The position numbers and the translations under genes are program-made. Shown here piece by piece: positions 1 through 6,353 of a stretch of 6,502 nucleotides of DNA. The first letter of the stretch is position 1, and the number at the start of each line of letters is the position of its first letter. This stretch comes from JBFHER01 sp041584055 (lineage in GTDB: Bacteria > Bacteroidota > Bacteroidia > Bacteroidales > UBA5342). Where the stretch lies: the NCBI GenBank assembly GCA_041584055.1, contig JBFHER010000223.1, positions 1 through 6,502 on the forward strand, written 5' to 3'. The notes below the pieces were generated by a model. That model saw nothing but the letters and a program-made list of their open reading frames with translations, ran no database searches and was not told where the DNA came from.

Positions 1-16
1 ATTTTAGCCCAAAATA

Positions 17-694
17 CTAGGCTTCAATGCTAACAACACTATCCGAAAAATTCATAATTCGGCCCGGATAATCTTTTAAAATGTTTTGATTATGCGTGGC
101 CATCAGGATGGTTGTCCCCTCGTTTTTTATGTTGTGCAAAATTTCCATAATTTGCAATGAGGTTTCATAATCCAGATTTCCGGTTGGCTCATCGGCAAGA
201 ATCAGTTCAGGATTGTTCAGAAGCGCCCTCGCAATGGCAACGCGTTGTTGTTCGCCGCCGGATAGTTCATGGGGCATTTTATATCCTTTGTTTTTCATGC
301 CTACATGGTTCAACACTTCAGAAATTCTGGCCTTAATTTCATTTTTGTTCTTCCAGTTGGTAGCCTTTAAAACAAATTCAAGGTTCGCCTCCACCGTTCT
401 GTCTGTAAGAAGTTGAAAATCCTGAAATACAATGCCAATTTTGCGACGTAACAAATGAATTTCCCGTTTGCGAATTTTATTCAGGTTGAATTCTCCAACG
501 GTGGCCGATCCGCCACCTAGAGGGATGTCGGAATAAAGCGTTCTGAGAAGACTGCTTTTGCCGGTTCCTGTTTTTCCAATAAGGTAGTAAAACTCTCCCT
601 TGTTAATCGTCAGATTTACATTTTTAAGCACCACCAGCTCCCGGTGGCATATATCAGCGTCTTTAAATTCTATCAGGGGAACACGTTCTTCCAT
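17..694 (-). CDS. ftsE: Cell-division ABC transporter ATP-binding protein FtsE
   Basis: This is a 225-residue ABC ATPase, the usual size for FtsE. Visible motifs in order are Walker A GKTGTGKS (40-47), the Q-loop Gln91 in VFQDFQLL, signature LSGGEQQ (144-150), Walker B LILADE with catalytic Glu169, the D-loop NLD (173-175) and the H-loop His201 in MATHN. The ADEPTGNLD stretch is typical of the FtsE/LolD/MacB group, and the overall sequence resembles Bacteroidota FtsE most. FtsE pairs with the membrane protein FtsX at the inner face of the cytoplasmic membrane and controls peptidoglycan hydrolases during division. No ftsX is in the window. The ATG at 694 is well placed just ahead of the first conserved strand. 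It lies 100 bases downstream of the GH13 gene and may have its own promoter; a loose -7-like TATATTCG sits at 711-718 without a convincing -33 box. The position where many ABC proteins carry an A-loop aromatic reads Cys-His (residues 16-17). A LolD-like lipoprotein exporter ATPase is the main alternative. Confidence 0.87.
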   Translation of the reverse strand: MEERVPLIEFKDADICHRELVVLKNVNLTINKGEFYYLIGKTGTGKSSLLRTLYSDIPLGGGSATVGEFNLNKIRKREIHLLRRKIGIVFQDFQLLTDRTVEANLEFVLKATNWKNKNEIKARISEVLNHVGMKNKGYKMPHELSGGEQQRVAIARALLNNPELILADEPTGNLDYETSLQIMEILHNIKNEGTTILMATHNQNILKDYPGRIMNFSDSVVSIEA

Positions 695-720
695 TGCTTG
701 AAATTTTGCCCGAATATAAG

Positions 721-768
721 AAAAAATACTGACAGGAGAGGTGTTGTTATTTCTTAAGAAACACTGTC
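721..768 (-). terminator. Possible weak intrinsic terminator after the GH13 gene
   Basis: Read on the minus strand, GACA (768-765) and GTGTT (764-760) can pair with AACAC (745-741) and TGTC (734-731), leaving a 6-base bulge. A short TATTTTTT tract follows at 728-721. An inner perfect palindrome TTTCTTAAGAAA (750-761) lies in the loop. The hairpin is 26 bases past the GH13 stop and before ftsE, where a terminator would be expected. The stem is short, bulged and only moderately GC-rich, so termination may be partial or absent. Confidence 0.35.
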
Positions 769-794
769 CCTTACCAAGATTTCAGATTTTAATC

Positions 795-2606
795 TTATTC
801 AATTTCAAGAAGCAAGGCTGTTTTTCCCGGGATAGTAATGGATGACCTCAACTGAAAACATGTTTCGGTGATCACATCCCTTGCCATGTGTTTTCCTTTT
901 AACATTTCTGCAAATCGATCAAGAGATATGGTTTGTTTCCTGGTTTGATTATTAAGCACAACCATTACCATTTCTGTCTGATTGTATCGGAAATATACGT
1001 AAGTATTTGCTTCGGGGACGAAGTGTCTGAATGCACCGGTTTGCAGTGCCGGCTTGTTGTTTCGATAATGAATCAACTTCTGCAAATAATCAAATGCCTG
1101 TGATTCTTTTTTTGTTCTGCCTGCTCTCGTAAATGCATCGCGGGCATCACATGCCCATCCGCCCGGAAAATCTTTCCGGATAAAACCATCGCCTTTTTCT
1201 TTTTTGCCGTTCATCATTATTTCTGTTCCGGCATAGATTTGCGGAATCCCGCGGGTTGTCAACAAGTGGGTCATGGCCATTTTGTATTTTTTTAAACTGC
1301 CCTTGATACTTGATGCAAAGCGTTGTATGTCATGATTATCTACAAATATCAACAGGTTATTGGCATCTTTATACAGATAATCAAGCACATAGTTGTTGTA
1401 AAATTTAGCCACCCCCATATCCCACGCCTGCGTATCATCATTGAGTGCTGTGGTAAACGCATCTGTTAAAGGAAAGTCCATGACAGATTTAAGGTGTGAA
1501 TTGTAGTGGTTGTAATTTTTTGATCCGCCCTGCCAGAAAGCAATTTCTGAAGGATGGTGTTGCCAGCATTCCCCAACAATGTTCAGCTTTGGGTATTCAT
1601 CCAAGATTGCTTTGGTCCATTCGGATGCCGCGTGAATATCGTTAAATGGAAAGGTATCGACCCTTAAGCCATTCAGATTGGCATATTCCAGCCAGAAAAT
1701 TGCAACTTGTTTGAAATAAGTAAGTACCAGGGGATGCTTTAAATTAATGTCAGGCATGGATGTATCAAACCATCCATTTGTGTAAAGCATTTTATCCTGA
1801 TCCGAGGCATAGGGATCGTTCACTGTCGACATGCGATAATTTGAGCGAGTAAACACAGCAAATTGATGAATCCAGCTCTTATCCGGCAGGTCTTTCATCC
1901 ACCAATGGTTTAATCCACAATGATTGAGAACGACGTCCATTATAAGTTTGATGCCTCTTTGTCTGCATTCCTCCGACAAACGTACATAGTCACTGTTGCA
2001 TCCAAAACGAGAATCTATTTTGTAGTAGTCGCTAATAGCATATTGATGGTATGAAAAATGTGCCATATCATCCTCTAACAGCGGAGTTGTCCACAATGCA
2101 GAGATGCCAAGATCTGCCAGGTAATCCAGGTGGTCTATGATTCCCTGTATGTCACCACCATGACGACCATTTGGCTTGCTGCGATTCACTTTTTCTTTCG
2201 TATCAGATGTGGAATCGATGGCTGGATTCCCGTTTGCGAAACGATCGGGCATCAGTAGATACATCACATCCTCCGGTCCAAATCCTGAACGTTGTGAGGA
2301 GCCTTCTGTCCTGGACTTTAAGGGATAATCGATGTGCATTTTTTCTGTTAAGCCATCCAGTAAACTGATGTGAAGTTGTCCGGCTTGCGTCTCTGGGGAA
2401 ATGCTCAGAAAAATAAAAAGATAGTTGGGATTGTTTGTTTTTTGTGTTTTTTGAATTTCAACGCCCTTGTGATTGATAACAGGGATAAGCTTACAGATAT
2501 TTGTCCCCCGGACCATTAGCATGAGCTTTGTATTGCGCATTCCGATCCACCAACATGGCGGTTCAACCCTTGTAGCCTGACATTTGTTAGTTACTGAAGG
2601 TTTCAT
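795..2606 (-). CDS. GH13 alpha-amylase family enzyme, neopullulanase/cyclomaltodextrinase (SusA-like), without signal peptide
   Basis: The 603-residue protein hydrolyses alpha-1,4 (possibly also cyclic or pullulan-type) glucans to maltose-sized products. An N-terminal cyclomaltodextrinase-type domain (about residues 12-85) opens with RVEPPCWWIGMRN. The TIM barrel then carries PDRFANGNP (120-128), region I DVVLNH (Asp224-His229), region V MPDIN, region II GLRVD with nucleophile Asp317, region III GECW with acid/base Glu346, and region IV DNHD with His425 and Asp426. All catalytic residues are intact. About the last 80 residues form a beta-sandwich C-terminal domain. A TTG two codons upstream (2610-2612) is also in frame, but a stop codon (2616-2618) closes the frame, and the ATG at 2604-2606 is the better start. 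Only about 10 polar residues precede the first domain, with no hydrophobic stretch, so export looks unlikely; periplasmic SusA relatives normally have a signal peptide. It is the last gene of the maltose operon. Exact substrate preference cannot be read from sequence. Confidence 0.9.
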   Translation of the reverse strand: MKPSVTNKCQATRVEPPCWWIGMRNTKLMLMVRGTNICKLIPVINHKGVEIQKTQKTNNPNYLFIFLSISPETQAGQLHISLLDGLTEKMHIDYPLKSRTEGSSQRSGFGPEDVMYLLMPDRFANGNPAIDSTSDTKEKVNRSKPNGRHGGDIQGIIDHLDYLADLGISALWTTPLLEDDMAHFSYHQYAISDYYKIDSRFGCNSDYVRLSEECRQRGIKLIMDVVLNHCGLNHWWMKDLPDKSWIHQFAVFTRSNYRMSTVNDPYASDQDKMLYTNGWFDTSMPDINLKHPLVLTYFKQVAIFWLEYANLNGLRVDTFPFNDIHAASEWTKAILDEYPKLNIVGECWQHHPSEIAFWQGGSKNYNHYNSHLKSVMDFPLTDAFTTALNDDTQAWDMGVAKFYNNYVLDYLYKDANNLLIFVDNHDIQRFASSIKGSLKKYKMAMTHLLTTRGIPQIYAGTEIMMNGKKEKGDGFIRKDFPGGWACDARDAFTRAGRTKKESQAFDYLQKLIHYRNNKPALQTGAFRHFVPEANTYVYFRYNQTEMVMVVLNNQTRKQTISLDRFAEMLKGKHMARDVITETCFQLRSSITIPGKTALLLEIE

Positions 2607-2645
2607 ATGCAATACTCAATTTTGATTAATTGTATTTTTATGCAT
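2607..2645 (-). repeat. Imperfect inverted repeat filling the GH65-GH13 spacer
   Basis: The 39-base spacer between the GH65 stop and the GH13 ATG is almost wholly an interrupted inverted repeat. On the plus strand ATGC (2607-2610), AATA and CAATT on the left are matched by AATTG, TATT and GCAT (ending 2645) on the right, around a 6-base centre TTGATT, with small bulges. In the mRNA it would fold into an A/U-rich hairpin ending directly against the GH13 start codon. Its stability is probably modest. A role in setting GH13 translation or 3' end formation after GH65 is only inferred. Confidence 0.4.
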
Positions 2646-4925
2646 TCAAAGGTTTACCATATTCCCATTTAAAACCACCTGGAGTGAGCTTCCTTTTTCA
2701 AGTGAAAGATCGATGCCGGATTTGGAAACTTTAATACAAACCAACGATGATCTGAAATTAACTTTAAACGTATAGCCAGACCACTCCTTAGGGATAACAG
2801 GTTGCAGGTGAAGCTGTCCATCCTTTACCCGTAATCCGCCAAATCCCTGTACTACCGACATCCACGTTCCTGCCATACTTGTGATGTGCAAGCCTTCTGC
2901 GACTTCACGATTGTAGTCGTCCAGGTCGATGCGTGATGTGCGTAAATACAAGCTATATGCTTTGTCAATTCGATTGATTTTACAGGCCAGAATGCTATGA
3001 ACGCAAGGAGAGAGTGATGATTCATGAACCGTCCTTGGTTCATAGAAGTCAAAATTTTTCTCCAGCTGTTGAGGTGTGAAATGATCTTCGAAAAAGAACA
3101 TTCCTTGTAATACATCTGCTTGCTTAATAAAGCAGGAACGGAGAATCCGATCCCATGACCAGTGTTGGTTGATGGGGCGTTGATTGGCAGGAAGGTCATC
3201 AGCCAGGATTTGTTCCTTGTCCATGTATCCATCCTGTTGCAAGAAAACCCCTAGCTCTGCATCTTCGGGGAAATACATGTTTTGGGATATGTGTTGCCAT
3301 TTATCCCCTTCTTCTACTTCATTAAAACAAGTGTACTCCATGATTTCATTGAAGCGATTTGGATTGTTGTTCCTGACAAAATTCATGACTTCAGTTGTGT
3401 AGTCGATGCACCACTTTGCCAGGTAATTTGTGTACCAGTTATTGTTGATATTGTTTTCGTATTCATTTGGTCCGGTGACACCGAGGATCATGTATTTTGA
3501 TGCCTTTGCCGACCAGTTGACCCGTTGTGCCCAGAACCTCGAGATTGCAATAAGAACTTCAAGTCCATAGGCAGCCCAATAGCTGTTGTCGCCTGTGTAA
3601 TTGACGTAGTTGTAAATGGCATATGCGATGGCACCATTCCGATGGATTTCCTCAAAGGTGATTTCCCATTCATTATGACATTCTTCGCCATTCATTGTGA
3701 CCATTGGATAGAGCGCAGCACCCTTGTTGAATCCTAATTTCACACCATTTTCAATGGCTTTGTCTAACTGCTTGTAGCGATACTTTAACAAATTGTGTGT
3801 TACATTCTGAGGTGCCGTGCCCAAAAAGAAAGGCACACAGTAGGCCTCGGTATCCCAATAGGTAACGCCTCCGTACTTTTCTCCTGTAAATCCTTTAGGA
3901 CCTATATTGAGTCGTTCATCTTCTCCTGTATATGTCTGATTCAAATGGAAAATATTAAAACGGATTCCTTGTTGAGCGGCAATATCACCTTCAATCACAA
4001 TGTCGCTGTTTTCCCATTTTTGTTCCCACCATTGGATGTGATCCGTTTTTAGGGTGTCGTAACCCTTTAATGCGGCGGATGTTAGTGCGTTTTTTGCAAC
4101 TGTTTCAAGTTGTTCCTTGCTATGGTTTAACGAACTCACCACTGAAACTATTTTAGTAAGGGTAACGGTTTCTCCCTTTTGCAGATGAAAAAGGTATTCA
4201 TTTGCAATCATATCATTGGCCGAAATATGTTTGATTTTAAGCTCAGGGGTGTCTCCCGAAAAGCTCAAATCATTCTTCATCGAATAAGCAACATGAAATC
4301 CCAATTTTTTGGTTTCTGCCAACAAGCTGTTTTCACGAGCGCTGTTACTGCCGTTTTTGTTAATCCAGAATTTTTCATCGTAATTCGAATCTTCATTCCG
4401 CACGTCTCCATTGATTGAAGATGTTATTTTCACAGAACCTTGCTCTTCAGGAACAGTGATGGCATATCTGATGGCTGCAATTTCGGTGTTTGCCATGCTG
4501 AAGAATCGTTCAGCATGAATAATGATCTTTTTTCCATTGGGTGACTCAGCCGTAAAATTTCTGTATAGGATGCCTTGTTTCATATCCAGTATCCGCTGGA
4601 ATTCTTCCGTTCGCCATTTCGCCAGATCAAGCTTTTCACCATCCAGTTCAACAGAGATATTGATGAAGGAAGGAGAATTGATCACTTTTGCAAAATATTC
4701 AGGATAACCGTTTTTCCACCAGCCTACCCTGGTTTTATCAGGATAGTATACTCCAGCCACATATGTTCCCTGCAAAGAGTCGCCGGTGTAATCCTCCTCG
4801 AAATTGGCGCGTTGCCCCATTCGTCCGTTCCCGATACTAAATATACTTTCAGCCTGTTCGTGCCGCGATGGCCTGAAATCATTCTCTATGATTCGCCAGG
4901 GGTCGTGTTGAAATAAAGTTTGCAT
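2646..4925 (-). CDS. Maltose phosphorylase, glycoside hydrolase family 65
   Basis: This 759-residue protein has the length of characterised maltose phosphorylases (about 750 residues). These enzymes invert the anomer while splitting maltose with phosphate into glucose and beta-glucose-1-phosphate. The expected layout is visible: an N-terminal beta-sandwich (about 1-270) with GDSLQGTYVAGVYYPDKT, a helical linker, an (alpha/alpha)6 barrel (about 315-690) and a small C-terminal beta domain. Key sites are YWDTE (356-360), ECHNEWEITFEEIHRN (415-430), the general acid Glu488 in GVTGPNEYENN, Lys601-Gln602 (KQADV), and the phosphate-binding HESSLS loop (634-639). The 415-430 segment and the ENNINNNWYTN stretch resemble maltose phosphorylases more than trehalose or kojibiose phosphorylases, and the neighbours fit maltose. 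There is no signal peptide, so it acts in the cytoplasm. It starts 23 bases after pgmB, which consumes its product. Trehalose, kojibiose or nigerose phosphorylase remain less likely alternatives. The gene is called mapA or malP in lactic acid bacteria. Confidence 0.93.
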   Translation of the reverse strand: MQTLFQHDPWRIIENDFRPSRHEQAESIFSIGNGRMGQRANFEEDYTGDSLQGTYVAGVYYPDKTRVGWWKNGYPEYFAKVINSPSFINISVELDGEKLDLAKWRTEEFQRILDMKQGILYRNFTAESPNGKKIIIHAERFFSMANTEIAAIRYAITVPEEQGSVKITSSINGDVRNEDSNYDEKFWINKNGSNSARENSLLAETKKLGFHVAYSMKNDLSFSGDTPELKIKHISANDMIANEYLFHLQKGETVTLTKIVSVVSSLNHSKEQLETVAKNALTSAALKGYDTLKTDHIQWWEQKWENSDIVIEGDIAAQQGIRFNIFHLNQTYTGEDERLNIGPKGFTGEKYGGVTYWDTEAYCVPFFLGTAPQNVTHNLLKYRYKQLDKAIENGVKLGFNKGAALYPMVTMNGEECHNEWEITFEEIHRNGAIAYAIYNYVNYTGDNSYWAAYGLEVLIAISRFWAQRVNWSAKASKYMILGVTGPNEYENNINNNWYTNYLAKWCIDYTTEVMNFVRNNNPNRFNEIMEYTCFNEVEEGDKWQHISQNMYFPEDAELGVFLQQDGYMDKEQILADDLPANQRPINQHWSWDRILRSCFIKQADVLQGMFFFEDHFTPQQLEKNFDFYEPRTVHESSLSPCVHSILACKINRIDKAYSLYLRTSRIDLDDYNREVAEGLHITSMAGTWMSVVQGFGGLRVKDGQLHLQPVIPKEWSGYTFKVNFRSSLVCIKVSKSGIDLSLEKGSSLQVVLNGNMVNL

Positions 4926-4948
4926 TGTGTAATCGTTTTATGGACAGC

Positions 4949-5602
4949 TTACGACAGTTGACGAATCAACTTCGAAAGTGTCATGTCTTTAAATGATAAG
5001 ATCGTAAAATCTGCTTTTTTAAGGGTTTCGGATGGACCGATGCCCACGGATTTCATATTGGCATTAATGGCAGCCTGGATCCCTGCCTCGGCATCTTCAA
5101 AAACAACACAATGTGCAGGTCCAATCCCAAGAGTCTCGGCCCCGGAAAGGAACACTTCGGGATGTGGTTTTGCATTTGTAATGTTGCTTCCGTCAATGAT
5201 TGTGTCGAAGTATTCTGTCAATCCAACTTTTTTTAGAATTGTTCGTGCATTTTTACTGGATGAACCCAGCCCAATTTTGATATTGTTGTTGCGAAGCTCA
5301 ATTAAGAACGCTTTTACTCCCGGAAGAACTTCTTCAGGACCCATGGTCTCAATAAGTTTGCAATAGCGATCATTCTTTTCTTTCGCATGATTTGTTTTTT
5401 CTTCTTCACTCATGGTGATGCCTCCCAGTTCAAGAAGGATATCCAGCGATTCCATACGACTTACCCCTTTGAGTCGTTCGTTGTCTTTTGTGGTGAAATC
5501 AAATCCCAGTTTATCTGCCAGTTCTTTCCAGGCAATGTAGTGATACTTTGCAGTATCCACTATCACGCCATCCAAATCAAATAAGCATGCTTTTATATCC
5601 AT
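4949..5602 (-). CDS. pgmB: Beta-phosphoglucomutase, HAD superfamily
   Basis: The 217-residue protein has the standard beta-phosphoglucomutase length and motifs. It converts beta-glucose-1-phosphate to glucose-6-phosphate in the cytoplasm through an aspartyl-phosphate intermediate, using a beta-glucose-1,6-bisphosphate cycle. HAD motif I is FDLDGVIVDT, with nucleophile Asp9 and acid/base Asp11. His21 and the cap-domain LKGVSRMESL (44-53) match the substrate-contact residues of the Lactococcus enzyme. Motif II is GLGSSSKNA (111-119), motif III is Lys145 in AKPHPE, and motif IV is FEDAEAGIQA with Glu169-Asp170. The ATG at 5602 directly precedes the first beta strand. It is the first gene of the maltose operon and sits just upstream of the GH65 gene whose product it uses, which separates it well from other HAD phosphatases. 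About 200 bases of divergent intergenic DNA precede it and should hold the operon promoter. Confidence 0.95.
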   Translation of the reverse strand: MDIKACLFDLDGVIVDTAKYHYIAWKELADKLGFDFTTKDNERLKGVSRMESLDILLELGGITMSEEEKTNHAKEKNDRYCKLIETMGPEEVLPGVKAFLIELRNNNIKIGLGSSSKNARTILKKVGLTEYFDTIIDGSNITNAKPHPEVFLSGAETLGIGPAHCVVFEDAEAGIQAAINANMKSVGIGPSETLKKADFTILSFKDMTLSKLIRQLS

Positions 5603-5683
5603 TTGGTTTAATTTGACTATTATATTTGGTGGGAAAATAGTTATAAATGCTGGCTTTTTAATATTTAAGCAGTATAAATTTCT

Positions 5684-5712
5684 TAAAGATAAAGCAATTG
5701 AGATTTGTTAAA
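5684..5712 (-). promoter_or_regulatory. Weak candidate Bacteroidota-type promoter for the pgmB operon
   Basis: On the minus strand TTTA (5712-5709), then 17 bases, then TATCTTTA (5691-5684) resembles the Bacteroidota promoter pattern TTTG / TAnnTTTG, with one mismatch in each box. Transcription would begin near 5677, leaving a leader of about 75 bases before the pgmB ATG. The region is AT-rich, so chance matches are likely. Confidence 0.2.
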
Positions 5713-5733
5713 CGATACCCACAAAGATCTTTG
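5704..5733 (+). promoter_or_regulatory. Candidate Bacteroidota-type promoter for the DUF1761 gene
   Basis: TTTG (5704-5707), an 18-base spacer and GATCTTTG (5726-5733) match the TTTG / TAnnTTTG pattern known for the Bacteroidota primary sigma factor, with one mismatch at the first base of the -7 box. Transcription would begin near 5740, shortly before a purine-rich AGGAAGGAA stretch (5745-5753). The -7 box is half of a perfect palindrome described separately, so a regulator bound there would block this promoter. Confidence 0.35.
5722..5733. promoter_or_regulatory. Perfect 12-base palindrome CAAAGATCTTTG between divergent genes
   Basis: CAAAGATCTTTG is a perfect inverted repeat in the intergenic DNA between pgmB and the DUF1761 gene. 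It overlaps the candidate -7 box for the rightward gene and lies about 120 bases upstream of the pgmB start. Its place and symmetry would suit a dimeric regulator site, but its half-site also resembles the TTTG of promoter boxes, so coincidence is possible. Confidence 0.25.
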
Positions 5734-5808
5734 AAACACATTTTAGGAAGGAAATGAAACTTTTTTATGCATTGTTTGTTTAGTATGAAATATTTAACAT
5801 TTCGTGAT

Positions 5809-6222
5809 ATGGATTTAAGCGCAATAAACATTTGGTCCGTTTTGGTGGCTGCATTGGCCAGTTTTGGCTTAGGCTCTTTGTGGTACAGTCCGCTGATGTT
5901 TGGGAAAACATGGCAAAAAGAAGTAGGCCTTAGCGATGAAGACATCAAAGGTGCGAACATGGGCCTGATTTTTGGATCCTCCTTTTTGTTTATGCTTATA
6001 ATGGTGCTTGGACTTGCATTTACATTTACAGCGCATGGTGCGGAAGACCTTAACTGGAGAGGCGGTCTTTTACATGCACTGTTCTTTGGCGTCGCTTTTA
6101 TAGCCACCTCGATGGGTGTTAATTATTTATATCAGCGTAAGTCCATAAAGTTATGGTTGATTGATGCCGGTTATCAGGTCTTTTACCTGAGTATTGCAGG
6201 TGCAATTATTGGGGCCTGGTAG
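5809..6222 (+). CDS. DUF1761 family four-helix membrane protein
   Basis: This small membrane protein has 137 residues from the chosen start. Four hydrophobic segments are visible at about 6-25, 51-74, 84-105 and 114-134. The first runs into GSLWYSPLMFGKTWQKEVGL, the conserved opening of the DUF1761 family; the acidic SDEDIKGAN segment and the closing GAIIGAW also fit. The family has no established function. The ATG at 5809 gives the usual family N-terminus (DLSAINIWSVLVAA). In-frame ATGs at 5785 and 5767 would add 8 or 14 residues (151 in total from 5767), and no clear ribosome site decides between them. A purine-rich AGGAAGGAA lies at 5745-5753, too far upstream of 5767 for a normal Shine-Dalgarno spacing. 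The gene is divergent from the maltose operon and nothing in its sequence links it to sugar use. Confidence 0.82.
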   Translation: MDLSAINIWSVLVAALASFGLGSLWYSPLMFGKTWQKEVGLSDEDIKGANMGLIFGSSFLFMLIMVLGLAFTFTAHGAEDLNWRGGLLHALFFGVAFIATSMGVNYLYQRKSIKLWLIDAGYQVFYLSIAGAIIGAW

Positions 6223-6236
6223 TTTTTGCATGATCC

Positions 6237-6261
6237 GAGACCATGCATGGAAGCCAGTCTC
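6237..6261. other. Small hairpin between convergent genes
   Basis: GAGAC (6237-6241) pairs with GTCTC (6257-6261), and TGG (6248-6250) with CCA (6254-6256), leaving a 6-base bulge and an AAG loop. A 10-base palindrome CCATGCATGG (6241-6250) overlaps it. It lies 15 bases after the DUF1761 stop, in the 131-base gap before the convergent gene, where a terminator could act. No T-run follows on either strand, so it is not a classical terminator. I see nothing else convincing in 6223-6353. Confidence 0.2.
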
Positions 6262-6353
6262 AGTTAGTGAAAGTAAGGTCCGTGAAGATCGCTTGCAACA
6301 TGGTTTTCGCGTTGTTAATAGAGATAGGTTCAGGTTGGCATGACATGCAATTT

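Larger units (their letters stand above)
795..5602 (-). other. Probable maltose/maltodextrin operon: pgmB, GH65 phosphorylase, GH13 hydrolase
   Basis: Three same-strand genes lie head to tail, with spacers of 23 bases (4926-4948) and 39 bases (2607-2645). Their predicted activities form one pathway: maltodextrin to maltose, maltose plus phosphate to glucose plus beta-glucose-1-phosphate, and beta-glucose-1-phosphate to glucose-6-phosphate. The same trio is commonly clustered in Bacteroidota maltose loci, often beside a sugar transporter and a LacI- or SusR-type regulator. None of those partners is in this window, and on the upstream side the operon is bounded by the divergent DUF1761 gene. 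Co-transcription is inferred from spacing and function. Confidence 0.82.

Noticed and set aside
2571..2606. Possible lipoprotein start at the Cys in TNKCQA of the GH13 protein.
   Set aside because: A lipobox needs a preceding hydrophobic segment, which is absent; the residues before the Cys are polar.
2852..3232. A 126-codon frame inside the GH65 gene in another phase.
   Set aside because: It is a shadow of a well-supported conserved enzyme and shows no independent features.
4575..5366. Plus-strand frames of 113 and 127 codons opposite the GH65 and pgmB genes.
   Set aside because: Both are antisense to conserved genes with intact catalytic motifs, and no ribosome site or domain supports them.
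5621..5628. Perfect TAnnTTTG match (TATATTTG) on the plus strand.
   Set aside because: The nearest usable upstream TTTG (5602-5605) is only 15 bases away, shorter than usual, and the leader to the plus-strand gene would be about 170 bases. A match is expected by chance in such AT-rich DNA.
5704..5722. LacI-operator-like AAACGATA core near TTAAACGATACC.
   Set aside because: Only the central bases fit the AAnCGnTT pattern; the flanks are not symmetric.
5754..5783. Nine-codon frame MKLFYALFV just upstream of the DUF1761 gene, preceded by AGGAAGG.
   Set aside because: The purine tract is only 2 bases from its ATG, too close for a ribosome site. The peptide is hydrophobic without codon runs that suggest attenuation, and there is no comparative support.
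5658..6107. A 149-codon minus-strand frame opposite the DUF1761 gene.
   Set aside because: It is antisense to a gene with clear family features, its translation has no recognisable domain, and it runs through the AT-rich intergenic DNA.
6338..6348. GCATGACATGC inverted repeat before the right-edge gene end.
   Set aside because: The centre is a single base, so it cannot form a normal hairpin terminator, and the match is short.
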